Source: Sanghuangporus weigelae
Lineage: Eukaryota > Basidiomycota > Agaricomycetes > Hymenochaetales > Hymenochaetaceae
Length of the DNA stretch: 64,000 nucleotides
Reading direction: 5' to 3'
Assembly: GCA_033182465.1 (NCBI GenBank)
Contig: CP137323.1
Coordinates: 1,364,001-1,428,000, forward strand
Part shown: piece after piece, positions 11,951 through 23,932 of the stretch
How positions within the stretch are numbered: the first letter of the stretch is position 1
Layout of the letters: every line of letters begins with the position of its first letter
Notes under the pieces: generated by a model
Seen by the model: only the letters and a program-made list of their open reading frames with translations
Database searches by the model: none
What the model was told of the DNA's origin: nothing
Translations under genes and position numbers: made by a program

Positions 11951-13718
11951 CTATAGACACTGCGAGTAGTAAGCGTTCGCCTGTTGGCATGTGTACGGGG
12001 CCGCGCAAACTATTGAATTAAAATTAGACAGAGAATTGATCAGTATACAAAGACCTCCTTACCTGTCGGTCCGGTCCAGCCTATACCGCCGCATTGGGCT
12101 TAAATAAAAAAGGTCAGCTTGAAACTCGATGGAATTGTCAGATTTATTCACCCCAATGCGCGGCTGTGCCTCCCGGGGTGCTGGTAGTCGAAGGAGCAGA
12201 AGGAGCAGAAGTGCTAGGCGATGAAGGTGCCGAAGTAGTTGGCGATCCAGAGCCAGGAGCGACATTGCTAATGCCAAACCAGTTGAGCACATCGTTCGCT
12301 TGCTCGGGCACTGTGTGACCGACACCCTGAGCCAAAATCGCCTGGACATTGGGACCGAATGAAGCTCTTGAATATCCGGGAAGCGGGTTATTGGTAATGT
12401 TGGATGTCGGTGTCTGGCTTACGTCGAAGACGTTCGTCCACTGTTTGATATCTTCCCAAAAGTTCTGAGGATAAAGAGTCGTGTCTCTGCGACGGCAATG
12501 AGATATGCGAAAATACATGGATCAAGGTCTTACACTGTTCCGTGCCAGAACTGGAATTTCGGGCGGATTCCAGTGAAGCCTGGGTAAGCGTTCCTCACCA
12601 AGTCACCCTAATATGATTTTTTTAAGACTATAACAACATTCAGGCCAAAGAAATTAAACACACCCATTGTTCAGGGGTCATAATAAGCTGGCCCGTAGAG
12701 CATTGCTAGTGGGACTGTCAGGGTGTCTCGGTCATATTGCGATCCAATAGGATTCTTAACTTACCGAATTCCACATATTCGGCCCTGCAAAACAACCGAA
12801 GGGCACACCGCTGAATGCAGAACCAGCCTTGAAGACGTCAGGATATCTGAAGAAAATGAGAGCTATGAGTATCCTGTAAAATGATCACCTGGTGAAGGCT
12901 ACTCACGCTTAAAGTTGAAATTATATCATTCAATGGTCAGATCAAAAAGAGAAAGGTAAGAAGGCCTCAGCATACCGCCCATCAGAACGTTCGTCATCAT
13001 AGCTCCGCTACTAGTACCAGTAGCAAATACAAGACTCGGGTCAACACCGTAGTTTTGAATGGCATAACGAACCTGGAGTCATACTAGGTTAAGCAGAGAC
13101 AAGAGACAGAAGATGCTCATCCGCTCACTTGCGAGACGATGCCCAAAGAATCTCCTCCTGCATCATGGGTGAGCGTCGCTTGAGTATGTACATCCCAGCA
13201 CTAAAGAAGTTAGGTTTGTGCTCGTAAGTTTTCACATAGGAAACACAACGCACTCCTCCCGAATCCGGAGCATTCGGATAAATAACCTAAGAGGAACAGG
13301 AGTGATCAGCTATGTTAATCTGGCCTAGCAATTTAAGTCATGAGGAACTACCATGAAACCATGAGTGTCCGCTAGGTTGGCATACTGGGTCCCCTGAAAA
13401 TAGGCCTGAGCCGTACCAGAGCAGTAGTGTATTGCCATGATGAGCGGTAGAGGATTCGCAAGGCGGGCAGGGCGGTAGACGAACATTCCGACCTAATTAG
13501 TAGTAATTCACACATATGGTTAGTAGAAAGCAGTTAGGTTAGATTGAACATACTTACATTCGTTGGATTAGGGCCAAAGTTCGTGACCTGAAATAAGTTC
13601 GATGTATATTAGCCGATGCATAGGAAATTTGGAGACTACAAACCTGAACGAGCTGTCCAGCCGCAGCGAATGCGCCAACCGCTGACAAGAGAAGAGTGGA
13701 AAGAGACTTGATGAACAT
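11951..13718 (-). CDS. Secreted CE1-family esterase (acetylxylan/feruloyl type) with C-terminal CBM1
   Basis: Thirteen exons give 358 residues: 13644-13718, 13558-13587, 13352-13492, 13254-13286, 13129-13200, 12976-13072, 12907 (one base), 12765-12846, 12664-12705, 12534-12607, 12152-12486, 12063-12098, 11951-12009. Order of parts: signal peptide (about residues 1-19, ending AFAAA), alpha/beta-hydrolase core of the polyhydroxybutyrate-depolymerase-like CE1 family with the nucleophile in GTSSGAMMTNVL, a conserved GAYPDVFKAG stretch, FWHGT and GHTVPEQ near the catalytic Asp and His, a Ser/Thr/Pro linker, and a complete CBM1 with its four cysteines (QCGG, TVC, YTC, SQC). The enzyme should act outside the cell on acetylated or feruloylated xylan, with the CBM1 holding it on cellulose. 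The one-base exon is the only solution found that keeps the conserved GAYPDVF reading. Whether acetate or ferulate is the true leaving group cannot be told. Confidence 0.93.
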
Positions 13719-15728
13719 TTTTTGGGAGGCGAATGACTACAGGAGTCGGACTACAAGCCAGCAAGACTTAAATACCCACTGAAGTTGGTTTAAATTTCGC
13801 GTTGGCATATGCATTCATGTCCAGAAAGTTGGTCAGATGACAGAACTCCGGCGCGTTGTTGTCGGTGGATACGCACCACGCGACGGTAATGCGTTGGCCG
13901 GGCATTTTTATGAAAATTTAGAAGCGGAGAAGTGCTCGGCACATATTCGGCAAAAACATCAAGGAATTGTTCAGGTGCGATGAGTATTCCTGTAGCATGT
14001 TCGTGTTCACAAAGCATGACGGAACGGAGAACATCTGGTCAGCTACCTGGGCTAAAAATACAATCAATCTTGAAAGAGACGTGGCAAGGAATGAATGAAG
14101 AGTGTAAGGCGTGCGGCCCAGTACTAGTGACTGCGAAGTGCATCATCGACTCACTTCTAACTGGCATTAGCCTCCCAACCGCGCGCGCAGGGAATGAATT
14201 AATTAGCAGTTTCTTCCGAACAAGAAGAAGAAACAGACACGATCGGGAGAATCCGGAGTAAATGTAGGTGGCGGGGCGCATGATCTTCGGTACATTCGGT
14301 ATGTTTTATACTATACATGTACAGAGAAGTATGTATTCCAAGATGCCTGCCTGGACTCATTCTATGCCGTCACACTATCATGGCAATCTTTGTGTAGGTT
14401 TGTTCGAGAATGATACTTGGATCAAGTCCAGGACTTATCATAATCCTTCTAGTCACGAAACCTCCGACATCCGTTCAACCGCTACCCGGCTAAGGCTGCT
14501 TCTGGCGTCTGACTTCGTGCATCGTTAGATAGCGCTAGGTGCGAAGACACCTAGTTCGCACTACATTATCCGGCCGACACGAATCCGAAGCAGTCCAGCC
14601 CTCTGAGCCTGTCAATGGAGTTGCAAAGACAGAAGAGGACGTTAGTCAGTCGGTGCATATTGAATATTTCGTGGTCGTGGTCGAGACCATCGATCGACGA
14701 GATCTGATGTCACGCGATTTGCCGATCGTGCCAAACAAGGGATGTCGGATATGTGCCTGCTCCCGAGAATGATAAAAGGCGACAACGAAACCACTATGAC
14801 TTTTGGAAGCTTCAATATTCGGACTGGCGAACAGTGAGTGACCACTGTACTGTAAATTTGTGTACCTAAGTGCCTTTCGGGAAACAAACAGTGAATTATC
14901 ATCGCGATGACGGAAAGGCACAGCGGTTCGGCCATCAAGCATTTCCTGATTGAGAAAGTCCCCGGACGAGCCGTATAAACATAGAACGACGAGAATATTG
15001 ATGTCATGGTCTTGCAAAGAAAAGACGAAATGCAACAAACGGACGGAGATCCGGATTATACGTTACGTACTCATAACAGACCACTAAATATGTTTCTCAC
15101 GTTCGTGACAGGCCCACGATCTCCTATGCCGCGTTCTATGCCGCGTTTTCCAACTCTACTTGGGCATGGAGCAACGTTCTGGAACATTAGCGTCCAAGGA
15201 ACCAGCTCCGTGTGAGCAGTAGGACTCGTACATGGTATGACTATCGCCACTACTCAAGTGGTGAAGAACTAACCAGTTGTGTTCATTCTTCTCATCAAGG
15301 GATCATATGTTTAGCAATAGCCTTTGCCTTCCCAGATTCAGAGCTCACCCGTATTGTCGGCATTCCTTCCAATCGGCCATCTTGAGCACCGGTGGGTCTT
15401 GTGATCCTTGATATAGTAAATCGAAGGTGCGAGACATTTCATTCATTTGCCGCTTTTTCTGCGCCCAACTGATCCCGTCTATTCTTGCTCAATTCTTTGT
15501 GAATCGTGACCAACCAGCGTAGTCAGATGTTACAGTTTGAGAAGTAGAGAAGCGCACCCCATAATCTCCAACGAATGGAAAAGCAAGATGCTGAGTCAAG
15601 TTGTGGATCTTCCGCGGACATTGTCAGATGATGATTGTTATATCTTTTGGTGGGTTACGGGTCCCTCTACTACCAACCTACCTTTCAGTCATCATTGTCA
15701 TCCAGCCACGCAGCGCAGGTTTGACTTC
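13719..15728. other. 2-kb divergent intergenic region between esterase and sugar transporter
   Basis: The region holds the promoters of two divergent genes whose products fit one pathway (polymer deacylation and sugar uptake). No coding frame with motifs is seen. From about 14430 rightwards the sequence is repeated, in diverged form, upstream of the decayed transporter copy (about 18345-19290), so this promoter was part of the duplicated unit. Confidence 0.5.
13767..13774 (-). promoter_or_regulatory. TATA-like box of the esterase gene
   Basis: TATTTAAG on the minus strand about 50 bases upstream of the esterase ATG at 13718, with a short pyrimidine-poor leader. Position and sequence fit a core promoter; no activity evidence. 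Confidence 0.4.
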
Positions 15729-18085
15729 ATGAATTTCAAGAATAGTCGAGTGTATTGTACGTCTCTCTCTGCTGAGCTAAGCCCTTCGTATGGTTCACTT
15801 TGTCGCAGATCTGGCGTTCGTCGCCTTCTGGGGAATCATAACATTCGGATATGATACGTGAGTTATCCTCGTCCATTATCCATCTACTTTATCGATATGT
15901 ACGCAATATAGAGGCGTAGCTGGAGGCATAATTGCACAAGACTCTTTCATAAACCATTTCCTTGCGGATGAAGGAGGAACGGTGGACAGTAGCAAAGTCG
16001 CGAACGTATCTGGAAATGTCGTCTCTGTCCTTCAAGCTGGAGCCTTCTTTGGCTCTCTAGGCAGTGCTCCAATCTCTTGTGAGTGCTTATAATACTTTGT
16101 TCTCCTGTCATACTGGTACTACGTTCATCCTCTGGCTGAGCATTACATACAACCAAACCGGTTCTCCATGTCTGGACAATGCCATCACTTTGCGTGGTTC
16201 TGGTTAATTGTCCTCTGCATCATCGTTTTCTGACTACTATGATGCAATTCCAAGTACTGACTGCACAAATATAGCTCAGTTGGGACGAAGACTATCATTA
16301 ATCTATTTCTCTATCATATTCGCTCTCGGAGCTGTCAGTGATAAATTGGCTTTTCAAGGATCAGGCTAAAAACAGAATTTTTACAGATTCTGCAAATCAT
16401 ATCTGGTACAGGAGGCCGTGGACTCGGATATGTTTATAGCGGCAGGTTTGTCGCCGGACTGGGAGTAGGCGGAATGTCAGCCATCTCTCCGACCTTCGTC
16501 GCCGAGTGCAGCCCCAAGAATGTCCGGGGACGCATCACTGGAGTATTCGAGGTAATGGCAGTCGTAGGAGTCATGATTTCTTACTTCGTCAATTGTAAGT
16601 GCGATCCTGGCATTCTTTCTGGTTTAGTTTATAATATATCCTTAGTCGGAATCAGTCAACACGGTATCTCTGGTCCACGAGTATGGCAGATTCCGTTCGG
16701 AATACAGCTTATTCCTACGGGAATCATGGTAATTGGACTGCTGTTCGTCAAGGAGTCTCCTCGTTGGTTGGCGTACCGCGGCAAGACTCAGAAGGCGCTC
16801 GAAAGTCTGGCTTATCTTCGGAAAGAAAGCATTGCTTCACATTCAGTACAGGAAGAGATGGCAGAGATTGAAGCAGCGATTGAAGAGGAGACAGAAGCAC
16901 TGAACGAAAAGGGAAAGAAGGAAATTTTCTTTGGGAAGGGAAATCTATCTCGTTTCGTCATTGCGTTCTTTCTCCAATTTTTCCAACAATGGACCGGTCA
17001 AAACTCAGTGAGCAAAGCAAACACTGCATCATGCCTTTACTGATGACGATTTGCCGAAGGTAAACTACTTTGCGCCTCAGATGTTTGAAGCTGTAAGCGA
17101 TGTTTGAAACCTACACAACCCATGCCGAAGCTCACTAAGCGATAGATTGGCTACCATGGCGCAACGCAGTCGCTCTTCGCCTCCGGAATCTATGGGATAA
17201 TCAAAGTTGTCACTGTGATTATTTTTACCTTCTTTCTAGTTGAGCTCCTTGGCCGCAAAACGTTCCTGGCCATCAGCTCAATTGGGTCTGGTGTACTGTT
17301 TTTCACAATTGGTGCAATTCTAAAGACGCATCCACCCGATGCGAATGCTTCCAGTCCACCGGAAGCAAGCAAGGCTATGGCAGCGCTTCTGTACCTTTTT
17401 GTGGTATTTTATGCGATAGGATGGGGGTGTGTAGGATAATGTCCACAGTACCGCTAGCTCTCACTCAGCTGATACTTGTACGTTCTTTAGTCCCATCCCG
17501 TGGATAATGTCACCGGAGATTTTTTCCACGCACACTCGACATTATGGTCTTGCGGTGTCCAGTGCTAGCCAATGGCTTTGGAACTTTACGGTCTCCAGAA
17601 TCACACCTCTTCTTATTGCTAGCCTGGGTTGGAAGATCTTCATGATGTTCGCGGCCATCGATCTCGGACCCATGCTTTTCTTTTGTACAGTGTGAGTACA
17701 CTTCCGGGTTCATATTTGTATATTCGTTGATCATACTTGTCTATACGCAGGCTCATTCCAGAGACGCGAGGAAAAAGTCTTGAGGAGATGGACGTTGTCT
17801 TCGGAAGAGTCTCGCAAGGGGAACGGGATGCAAAGGTCAAGTCTACCCAGCGTAGTGAGTTTTCAGTAGTGAACGTCGTAATGTGGTTACTTCATCTCTT
17901 TCTTCAGTTCTCGAGGCGGACTTGCAAGAGCCGGAAGTGCTCTCGCAAGATGATGTTAAGGAGAAGGTATGACCACTGTATATGAGATATTCGTAGCAGA
18001 AGCACGTGCTGCAGAAATCCCGGGCAGAGAAGTAGACTCTTGTAGCGTAGGCCAGTCATATATACACGATCACGAGAGAGCTCCT
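14430..18085 (+). repeat. Tandem duplication, copy A (with intact sugar transporter)
   Basis: The upstream flank (from about 14430), the transporter gene and about 100 bases of its 3' flank are all matched by diverged sequence at 18345-20790 in the same orientation. Anchors include a matching run in the upstream flank (14440-14500 against 18345-18410), the start of exon 1, and the 3' flank around 18035-18075 against 20745-20785. The ends are approximate. Confidence 0.65.
15729..17972 (+). CDS. MFS sugar transporter (hexose/quinate-type, Sugar_tr family)
   Basis: Eleven exons: 15729-15756, 15809-15857, 15912-16078, 16275-16333, 16387-16594, 16646-17007, 17060-17092, 17146-17426, 17491-17691, 17751-17854, 17908-17972. 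They encode 518 residues, normal for fungal sugar porters. It is expected to be a 12-helix proton-sugar symporter in the plasma membrane. Family signatures in order: GYDTGVAGG in helix 1, GRRLSL after helix 2, GRFVAGLGVGGMS with the following AECSP and RGR, the central ESPRWL loop, QQWTGQNS in helix 7, VELLGRKT, GPIPWIMSPEIF in helix 10, and PETRGKSLEEMD after helix 12. The N-terminus (MNFKNSRVYYLAFVAFWG) is short but typical. The gene lies divergently from a hemicellulose esterase, consistent with uptake of released sugars. A ruined copy follows immediately downstream. The substrate cannot be named from sequence. Confidence 0.95.
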
Positions 18086-19290
18086 ATGTGATTGTTATTT
18101 GCTGTTTCCTCCCTTGTCTGGCCTGCACTAGCTTCACTGCCTACCTGTCAAAAGCAACATCTCCGCAGTTTACTTGTGAGCTTTCAATGTATCTCCAGAA
18201 GAGTACGTGCAAGTAAGCTCCGATGCTATCCGCTTCCGAAAGAAATATCGCTCTTCTACCATAAAATCCCACAGAATCAAGACATACGGGTGATAATTTG
18301 TTTTGGCAAGAATACCTTGTTATTTTTTTCACCGCTTGCGTTCATTTTCCTTCCAGTCATGAAATCTCCAAAACTCGTTCCACTTCCGCTACCTGGCTAA
18401 AGTTTCTTCCAGAGTCTAGCCATGCTGAAAGTCATCTGCGACGAGACACGTACGCATATGCTGATCCTCAGTCCACTCTTCGCTCTTCACCCGAAACGAG
18501 CCAGAGACGATTTTCACGTCCCCGAGCTTACGTACGGACTTGCAAGGTTCGATGGGAGAATAGAACGTCGCATATCGAAGAGTTCAGTCTCACGTAAGAC
18601 CATCGACCAACGAAATCTGATACTACGTTGATTGTCGTGCGAGCTTCGAGAAAGCAGACCTATCCTGAAGACCTGAAGTCAAGTCGATTGAGACAGGAAA
18701 AAAGCTAGTCACGACTCTGAGTTAAAAATAGTTTGATCATATGATTATATAATACTTTTCAATTGACTCCGAGTCCCACTATCCGCCTTGGGATGACCTT
18801 CTCTTTCAAGCGTGTCAACGTACGTCCTCTGGAATCCCGTAAAGGCTCTTGGAACAAGCTGCATCATTAAAAAAGAATCTCATCGCTCTTCTGGTAGCAG
18901 ATAATGAATAGCATTTGCTCTTCCAGTACCTATTAGTGTTTTGAGAACGACTGGTCATCTCGAATGTTCTCGGTCTGTGCAAGTCGCAGCCTTACTTTCT
19001 GCTCTTTCAATCAATATCAGACCGGCTCTAGCCTATTTCTGTCTGTCAGCTACCTGTGACCATCTTAATTTGTCAGGTGCTACAGAATGAGGACGTACTA
19101 AAGAAGAGAGTACCAATTGCTCCAACAAATAGGAGAACGGGACGCCGAGCTAACTTTAGAGACCTAGTCTAAATGCCCGTCCGCACGCACGAGGACGATG
19201 TCAGATGATTTTTGCGATTCAAAGTGTTCTACACGAATCCTTAGGTTTGCGCATCCTTGCACTCGAGTCAGCTAACGTAGGTTTATTCAA
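17973..19290. other. Intergenic spacer between transporter and its decayed copy
   Basis: The left ~100 bases are 3' flank of the intact transporter, and from about 18345 the sequence is a diverged copy of the transporter's own upstream region (see copy A). The junction of the tandem duplication should fall around 18085-18345. No separate gene is seen. Confidence 0.5.
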
Positions 19291-20790
19291 ATGGGCTTCA
19301 AGAATAGCCGGGTATATTGTACGTATCTCCCTGAATCGTTAATCCCTTCGTGTAGCTCACTATCTCGCAGTTCTGACACGTGTTGCTTTCTCGGGGATTT
19401 TAGCATTAGGATATGATACGTGAGCTTTCCTCGTCTGTTTATCTACACGAATGACGCGTACGTTCCACAGAGGAATAATTGTGCAGGATCTTTTCATATT
19501 CCATTTTCTAGAGAATGAAAAGGTAAATGTGGGAGATAACAGATTCACGAATCTATCTGGCAATGTAATGTTGTCTCTGTCCTTCAAGCTGGTGCTTTCT
19601 TCGGCTCTCTGAGCAGCGCACTGATCTCTTGTGCGTAGTTTGCTTTTTTACTTCCATCCCGGTACTGTATCTTTCTCCTGACTGAGTGTTCCTTCCCCAT
19701 CAAATCGTACATTGGCAGGAAAATATCAGAGTCATGTCGCTTTGCTGCGTACTCTATTTGGATGTTCTAAGCTTCCTTCTCTTTGAACCACTGATATGAT
19801 AACAAATTCGGATTCCGTGAAATATAGCTCGATTGGGACGAAGATTATCGCTTATCTGCTGATCTGTCATCTACCATGGAGCAACACAATCACTCTTAGC
19901 TTCCGGAGTATGAGGAATAATAGATTAGCTAGCGTGATAATTTTCACCTTTTTCCTGGTTGAGCTCCTTGGCCGCAAAACGTAACTGGCTCTCAGCGTGA
20001 TAGGGACTGGTGTACTATTTTTCACAATTGGAGCATTTCTAAATTCACCCACCCGATGTGGTATGTTCGGGTCCGTCAGCGGCAAGCAAGGTTATGGCCG
20101 CATTGCTCTACATTTTTGTATTGTTTTATTCGATAGGATGGGGGTAAGTAAGAATAATGTCGTAGTTAGGGTAGGTACAATTGAGCTCGTTTCTTAGTCC
20201 GGTACCATGGATAATGGCGCCGGAGATGTTTTCTACGCATGCTCGACATTATGGCCTCTACGCATACTCGACATTATGACCTTACACTTTGCATGTGCAA
20301 GCCAGTGGCTCTGAAACTCCACAGTCACCAGAATCTCGCCTGTTCTCACTGCTAGTTTGGGATGGAAAATCTTCATGGTGTACGCCGCAATTGATCTTGG
20401 TCCCACGCTTTTCTTTTCTTTTGTAACCATGTGAGCGTACTTCTAAGCTCACATAGGTACATTTATTGACCATGCTTGCTTACGTGCAAGTTGATTCCGG
20501 AGACAAGAGGGGTCTCAAGGAGATGGACGTTATCTTCGGAAGAGTGTCGCCAAATGCAAAGGTCGACCCAGCGTAGTAAGTGTTAGTTCTGAACGTTTTA
20601 AAACGGTCACTTCATCTGATTCTTCAGTTCTCGAGGCGAACTTACAAGAGCCACATACAGTGCAAACTGATGTTAAGGACAGAGTCTGAACAATCTATGA
20701 GTGCACATGATTTATTTCGGCAAGAGAACAATTTCTCACGTCTTCATTCGTGTAGGCTACTCATATTTGCAGATCACGTTGGCGTCAAAA
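18345..20790 (+). repeat. Tandem duplication, copy B (decayed)
   Basis: Second copy of the unit that starts near 14430. It is about 1.2 kb shorter because its transporter lost the middle exons and its upstream part is also contracted. Divergence is substantial in both coding and non-coding parts, so the duplication is old. Confidence 0.6.
19291..20688 (+). pseudogene. Decayed MFS sugar transporter copy
   Basis: Begins with a near copy of exon 1 of the upstream transporter (ATG at 19291, same splice donor) and keeps recognisable exons 1-3, the start of exon 4, and exons 8-11 up to a TGA near 20686. The segment from within exon 4 to the start of exon 8 (about 830 bases in the parent) is deleted, removing helices 3-6 and the central loop. 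Other damage visible: a frameshift in exon 3 just before the VSVLQAGAF stretch, a TAA directly after the VELLGRKT motif near 19981, and a ~26-base internal tandem repeat around 20231-20280 in the PEIFSTHTRHY segment. It cannot make a transporter. It could still produce antisense or siRNA-type transcripts, but nothing in the sequence shows this. Confidence 0.9.
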
Positions 20791-21036
20791 TAGCAAAATG
20801 TCATAACAAAACATTATTCTCATAATACTAAACGGTCTGATGATGTCCACGATAGTACATTAATTCAATACAAAGACCACATCGCACATAGTATATAATA
20901 GAAAGGAAAGGCGATCTGCCGATACAGAAAGGGCTAACTAACAGTGTACACGTAACGTTCGGAAATCATCCGCCACACACAAAAAACGTAGGTATACGTG
21001 CGCGGTGCGTCATATGAGAAAAGCGAGAAAATTCGC

Positions 21037-23870
21037 TCAGACAATTGAAAAAGCCTTTGAACGCCATTCGCTGCCTTCTTTCGCAGCATCAGCGCGCTCC
21101 TGTTGACGATTAACCCATCCAGCCGGGTGGCCTTGTTCAGGTAAGAGGACAGAGTCCCGTTTAGCAACGACTTTGAACTGGCTATTGCGCTTGGAAGCAA
21201 CCGACTCAGCCTTGCCCGCACCTTCTTCCTTCTTGCGCTGGAAAAGCTAAAGCGCTGTTCAGTCGCTGGATAAAGTACGAAGCAGAGTTTACTTACTTCT
21301 TGCAAAACCTTCGTTCGGCTACCCTCATCACTAGCTTTCGCCTCGTTCATACGGTCCCTCACGCCGACCAGTTGCCCGTCAACGTATTCAAGTCCAGTCG
21401 TCAATGCCCCACTAAGAGCCTTTTGAATTTGTTTCTTCACAAGACCCGTTGCAAGCGGACGTAGACTATTATATAGCGTATCGTGCTTCGAATCACGGAT
21501 CGAAAACTTGAGACTGTCCACCTTCACGATTACATTCTTGACCTTATACACGCTGGAAGGATCCTTCGTTGCGGATGCTAGATGTACCGTGGCCTAAATG
21601 ACCGACGCTTCAAAATTTGCCGGGCAATAGTAAAGTAACAAACTTACGCTAAGACCCTCACCACCCAGAATAACATCGGCAAGTCCGGAATCCTTGATCT
21701 TCGGAATTCCCGTCTTCTTATTGAAGTAGAACGCCACATCGCGCATATCTGCTTGAATGTGAGTGAGGTGAAGTGTGATCTCGTGATGACTTTCGTCTGA
21801 AATCGCATTGTACGGCGAGAACTTGACGAAGTTGTGAGCCTCGACCGTGACAACGCTTGCGGCATGTTAATACAACGTGACAAGCGCGGGAAGAGAAAGG
21901 TACATACTTGGGGAAAAGGTTGCGGCCCGAGAGCGTGAGATTCTCCAAAACAAGGTCCAGAGAATCGTCGGTGTATTCAACGCGTGGGATCGGAATGTAT
22001 CCAATCTTGTCGATGACAGCGGGTAGAATGACCTTGCGTATGTCGCGCCACAACTCTGGCTTGAACTTAAGTTCACCTTCTGAATCGAAGAGCAGGTCTT
22101 TCGTAAGCCGAGCCCAATCTTGACCGAAATGTTGGTTTAGTGGGTCGTCACCCATGGCGGAGAAGAACGACCCGATAGCATTGAAGACAGCATCAAAGTG
22201 ACTCTTGTACTTCTCGTCGTAGAACCGGCGTCCAGAGTCTTGTAATTTGCGAGCACCGTCGTTACATTGAGGCTGAAGAACGAAACCGGGCTCGAGTAGG
22301 CACTGCGTTTGAGATATGTAAACTTAGATCAGATGAATGATTGAAAGACAACTTACACGACGTGCAAACGAGTCTACTTCCTTAAACCAACCACGTAGTT
22401 GATCGTCAGCGCGAGCGTCATCGTAAAGAACCTGAATACGATCGGTTATCTCAGAGAAGCTACGTCCATTCGCAAACCGTTCAAGCAGTGTGCGAATCTC
22501 AGCGAACGCTTGATTCAGAGCAGGGTCGCCACGAAGTGCATCATGAGAGCCTGCAGCTTTGCTGGATGCCTGGCGCCCGTGACCCGCGTACTCTTCGAAG
22601 AATCCAAGGAGCCACTGAATCGCTTGTTGGTAGTCGTCATGACGTTGACATTCGACAATCACCTGCAGAATAAATTTAGTGGAGCAAGCTATATCTTGGC
22701 ATAATTGTACGTACCTTCTTCGCACGGAAGATGAATTGATCTCGCCTTTCTTCCGGGAAGTACTCCTCGGACAGGAACCTCTTAGCGCGATCATGATGAT
22801 CGGAGACCTTGTCCTTATGCTCTTGCGGAACACGATTGAAGAGTTGATCTTTGTAGTCCGTGAATCTGTCCTTAAGTCCTGATTTTTGGACAACCTCTTT
22901 CTTCTCGTTAGGATCAGAACGCGTCTCCGCCTCAGCCTTTGTTCGCTCAGCCTCGGTACGAAGCTCTTCCTTTTCTCTCTGAGCACGTGCTTTGGCTTCT
23001 TCAGTTGCGTTACCGACGAACCCCTGGGCATCCTGCTTTGCTTGACCGCCTGTGCGGAAATCACGGTTGTCAGGCCCGGGCCCGTGGATTTGTGTACCTT
23101 CGCCTATCGGATCATTCGGATGCTGCCGAACGGTACGACCTGCGACGTTCGCCTCGAGGACTGGAGTCTCTCCTTCCTCAGCGGTCGTTGTGCGTCCTCC
23201 CGCGGTATAGAATTGGTCCGCTGGAGCAGGATCATCAACACGAGACATTCGCTCTTGATCAGGTCGGGCAAGACCAGCAGCTTTCGCGGCACCACGAGCG
23301 AAAAGGTCCCGGCCAATTAATGCAAAATCACCAAGTAGCTTGCGAGCCTCCGCATTGGTACAAATGAGAGTAAGGAGAGTTCGCAAATGTTGTACTGCTT
23401 GTTGCCCGTCGGCGTTGACCTTGTCTTTATCGACCGGTGCGAGACTGCTAGGATCTTGTTTCGCTTTGCTGACGTCCACAGAGCGAGTATGCCAGAGGAA
23501 GCTCTGGAAGAGTTCGTCTGCGTTCTTCTCCGCGACAATCTTTCGAGCAGTGTCGACTATGTCACGAACGTCTTGAACCAGACGCTGCCCATCTGAAGAG
23601 AGTTCACCGACGTCCATAGGAGCATTTTCCTTGACATAGCGGAGAGTTTCATCGATCTGTTGGTTATCTGGTAATTTCCCTTGACGAAAAGCTTCGATTA
23701 CACCATAGAAGCGCAACTGGTAAAAATGATGAGTGGCATGCTACCAAAAAAAGAGCAGATTATACCTTTCTGTCTACGTCAGCATCCTTCTGTTGTTTGT
23801 TGACCGGGTCAGTGACGGCGCCGGTCCTTGGTTTGTCTGAAATATCGCGAGGAGCTGTAGGGAGGGACAT
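21037..23870 (-). CDS. HAM1-like protein (HAM1_N/HAM1_C, BPI/LBP-related)
   Basis: Seven exons: 23766-23870, 22715-23716, 22357-22662, 21908-22302, 21648-21855, 21297-21593, 21037-21237; 837 residues. The architecture matches fungal HAM1-like proteins: an N-terminal helical region with repeated short acidic and basic helices (residues ~1-380), a long charged coiled segment rich in KAEAE/EEKARAQ-type runs, then a C-terminal beta-rich region of the BPI/LBP-like kind (IPIPRVEYTDDSLDLVLENLTL through FNKKTGIPKIKDSGLADV), ending in the conserved HPAGWVNR and an EWRS...FSIV tail. Relatives are implicated in hyphal fusion and possibly lipid binding; that is family knowledge, not seen here. A later ATG in the family-conserved frame (MSLPTAP at 23870) was chosen as start; the frame is open a little further upstream. 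A TATA-like box lies about 55 bases before it. Confidence 0.88.
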
Positions 23871-23924
23871 GGTGCCAAAAAGCGAGGTTTGTTGAGTTGT
23901 CGAGACCAGAGACTGCAGTGCTTG

Positions 23925-23932
23925 TATATATA
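23925..23932 (-). promoter_or_regulatory. TATA-like box of the HAM1-like gene
   Basis: TATATATA about 55 bases upstream of the ATG at 23870, the usual distance in this window. Confidence 0.45.
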
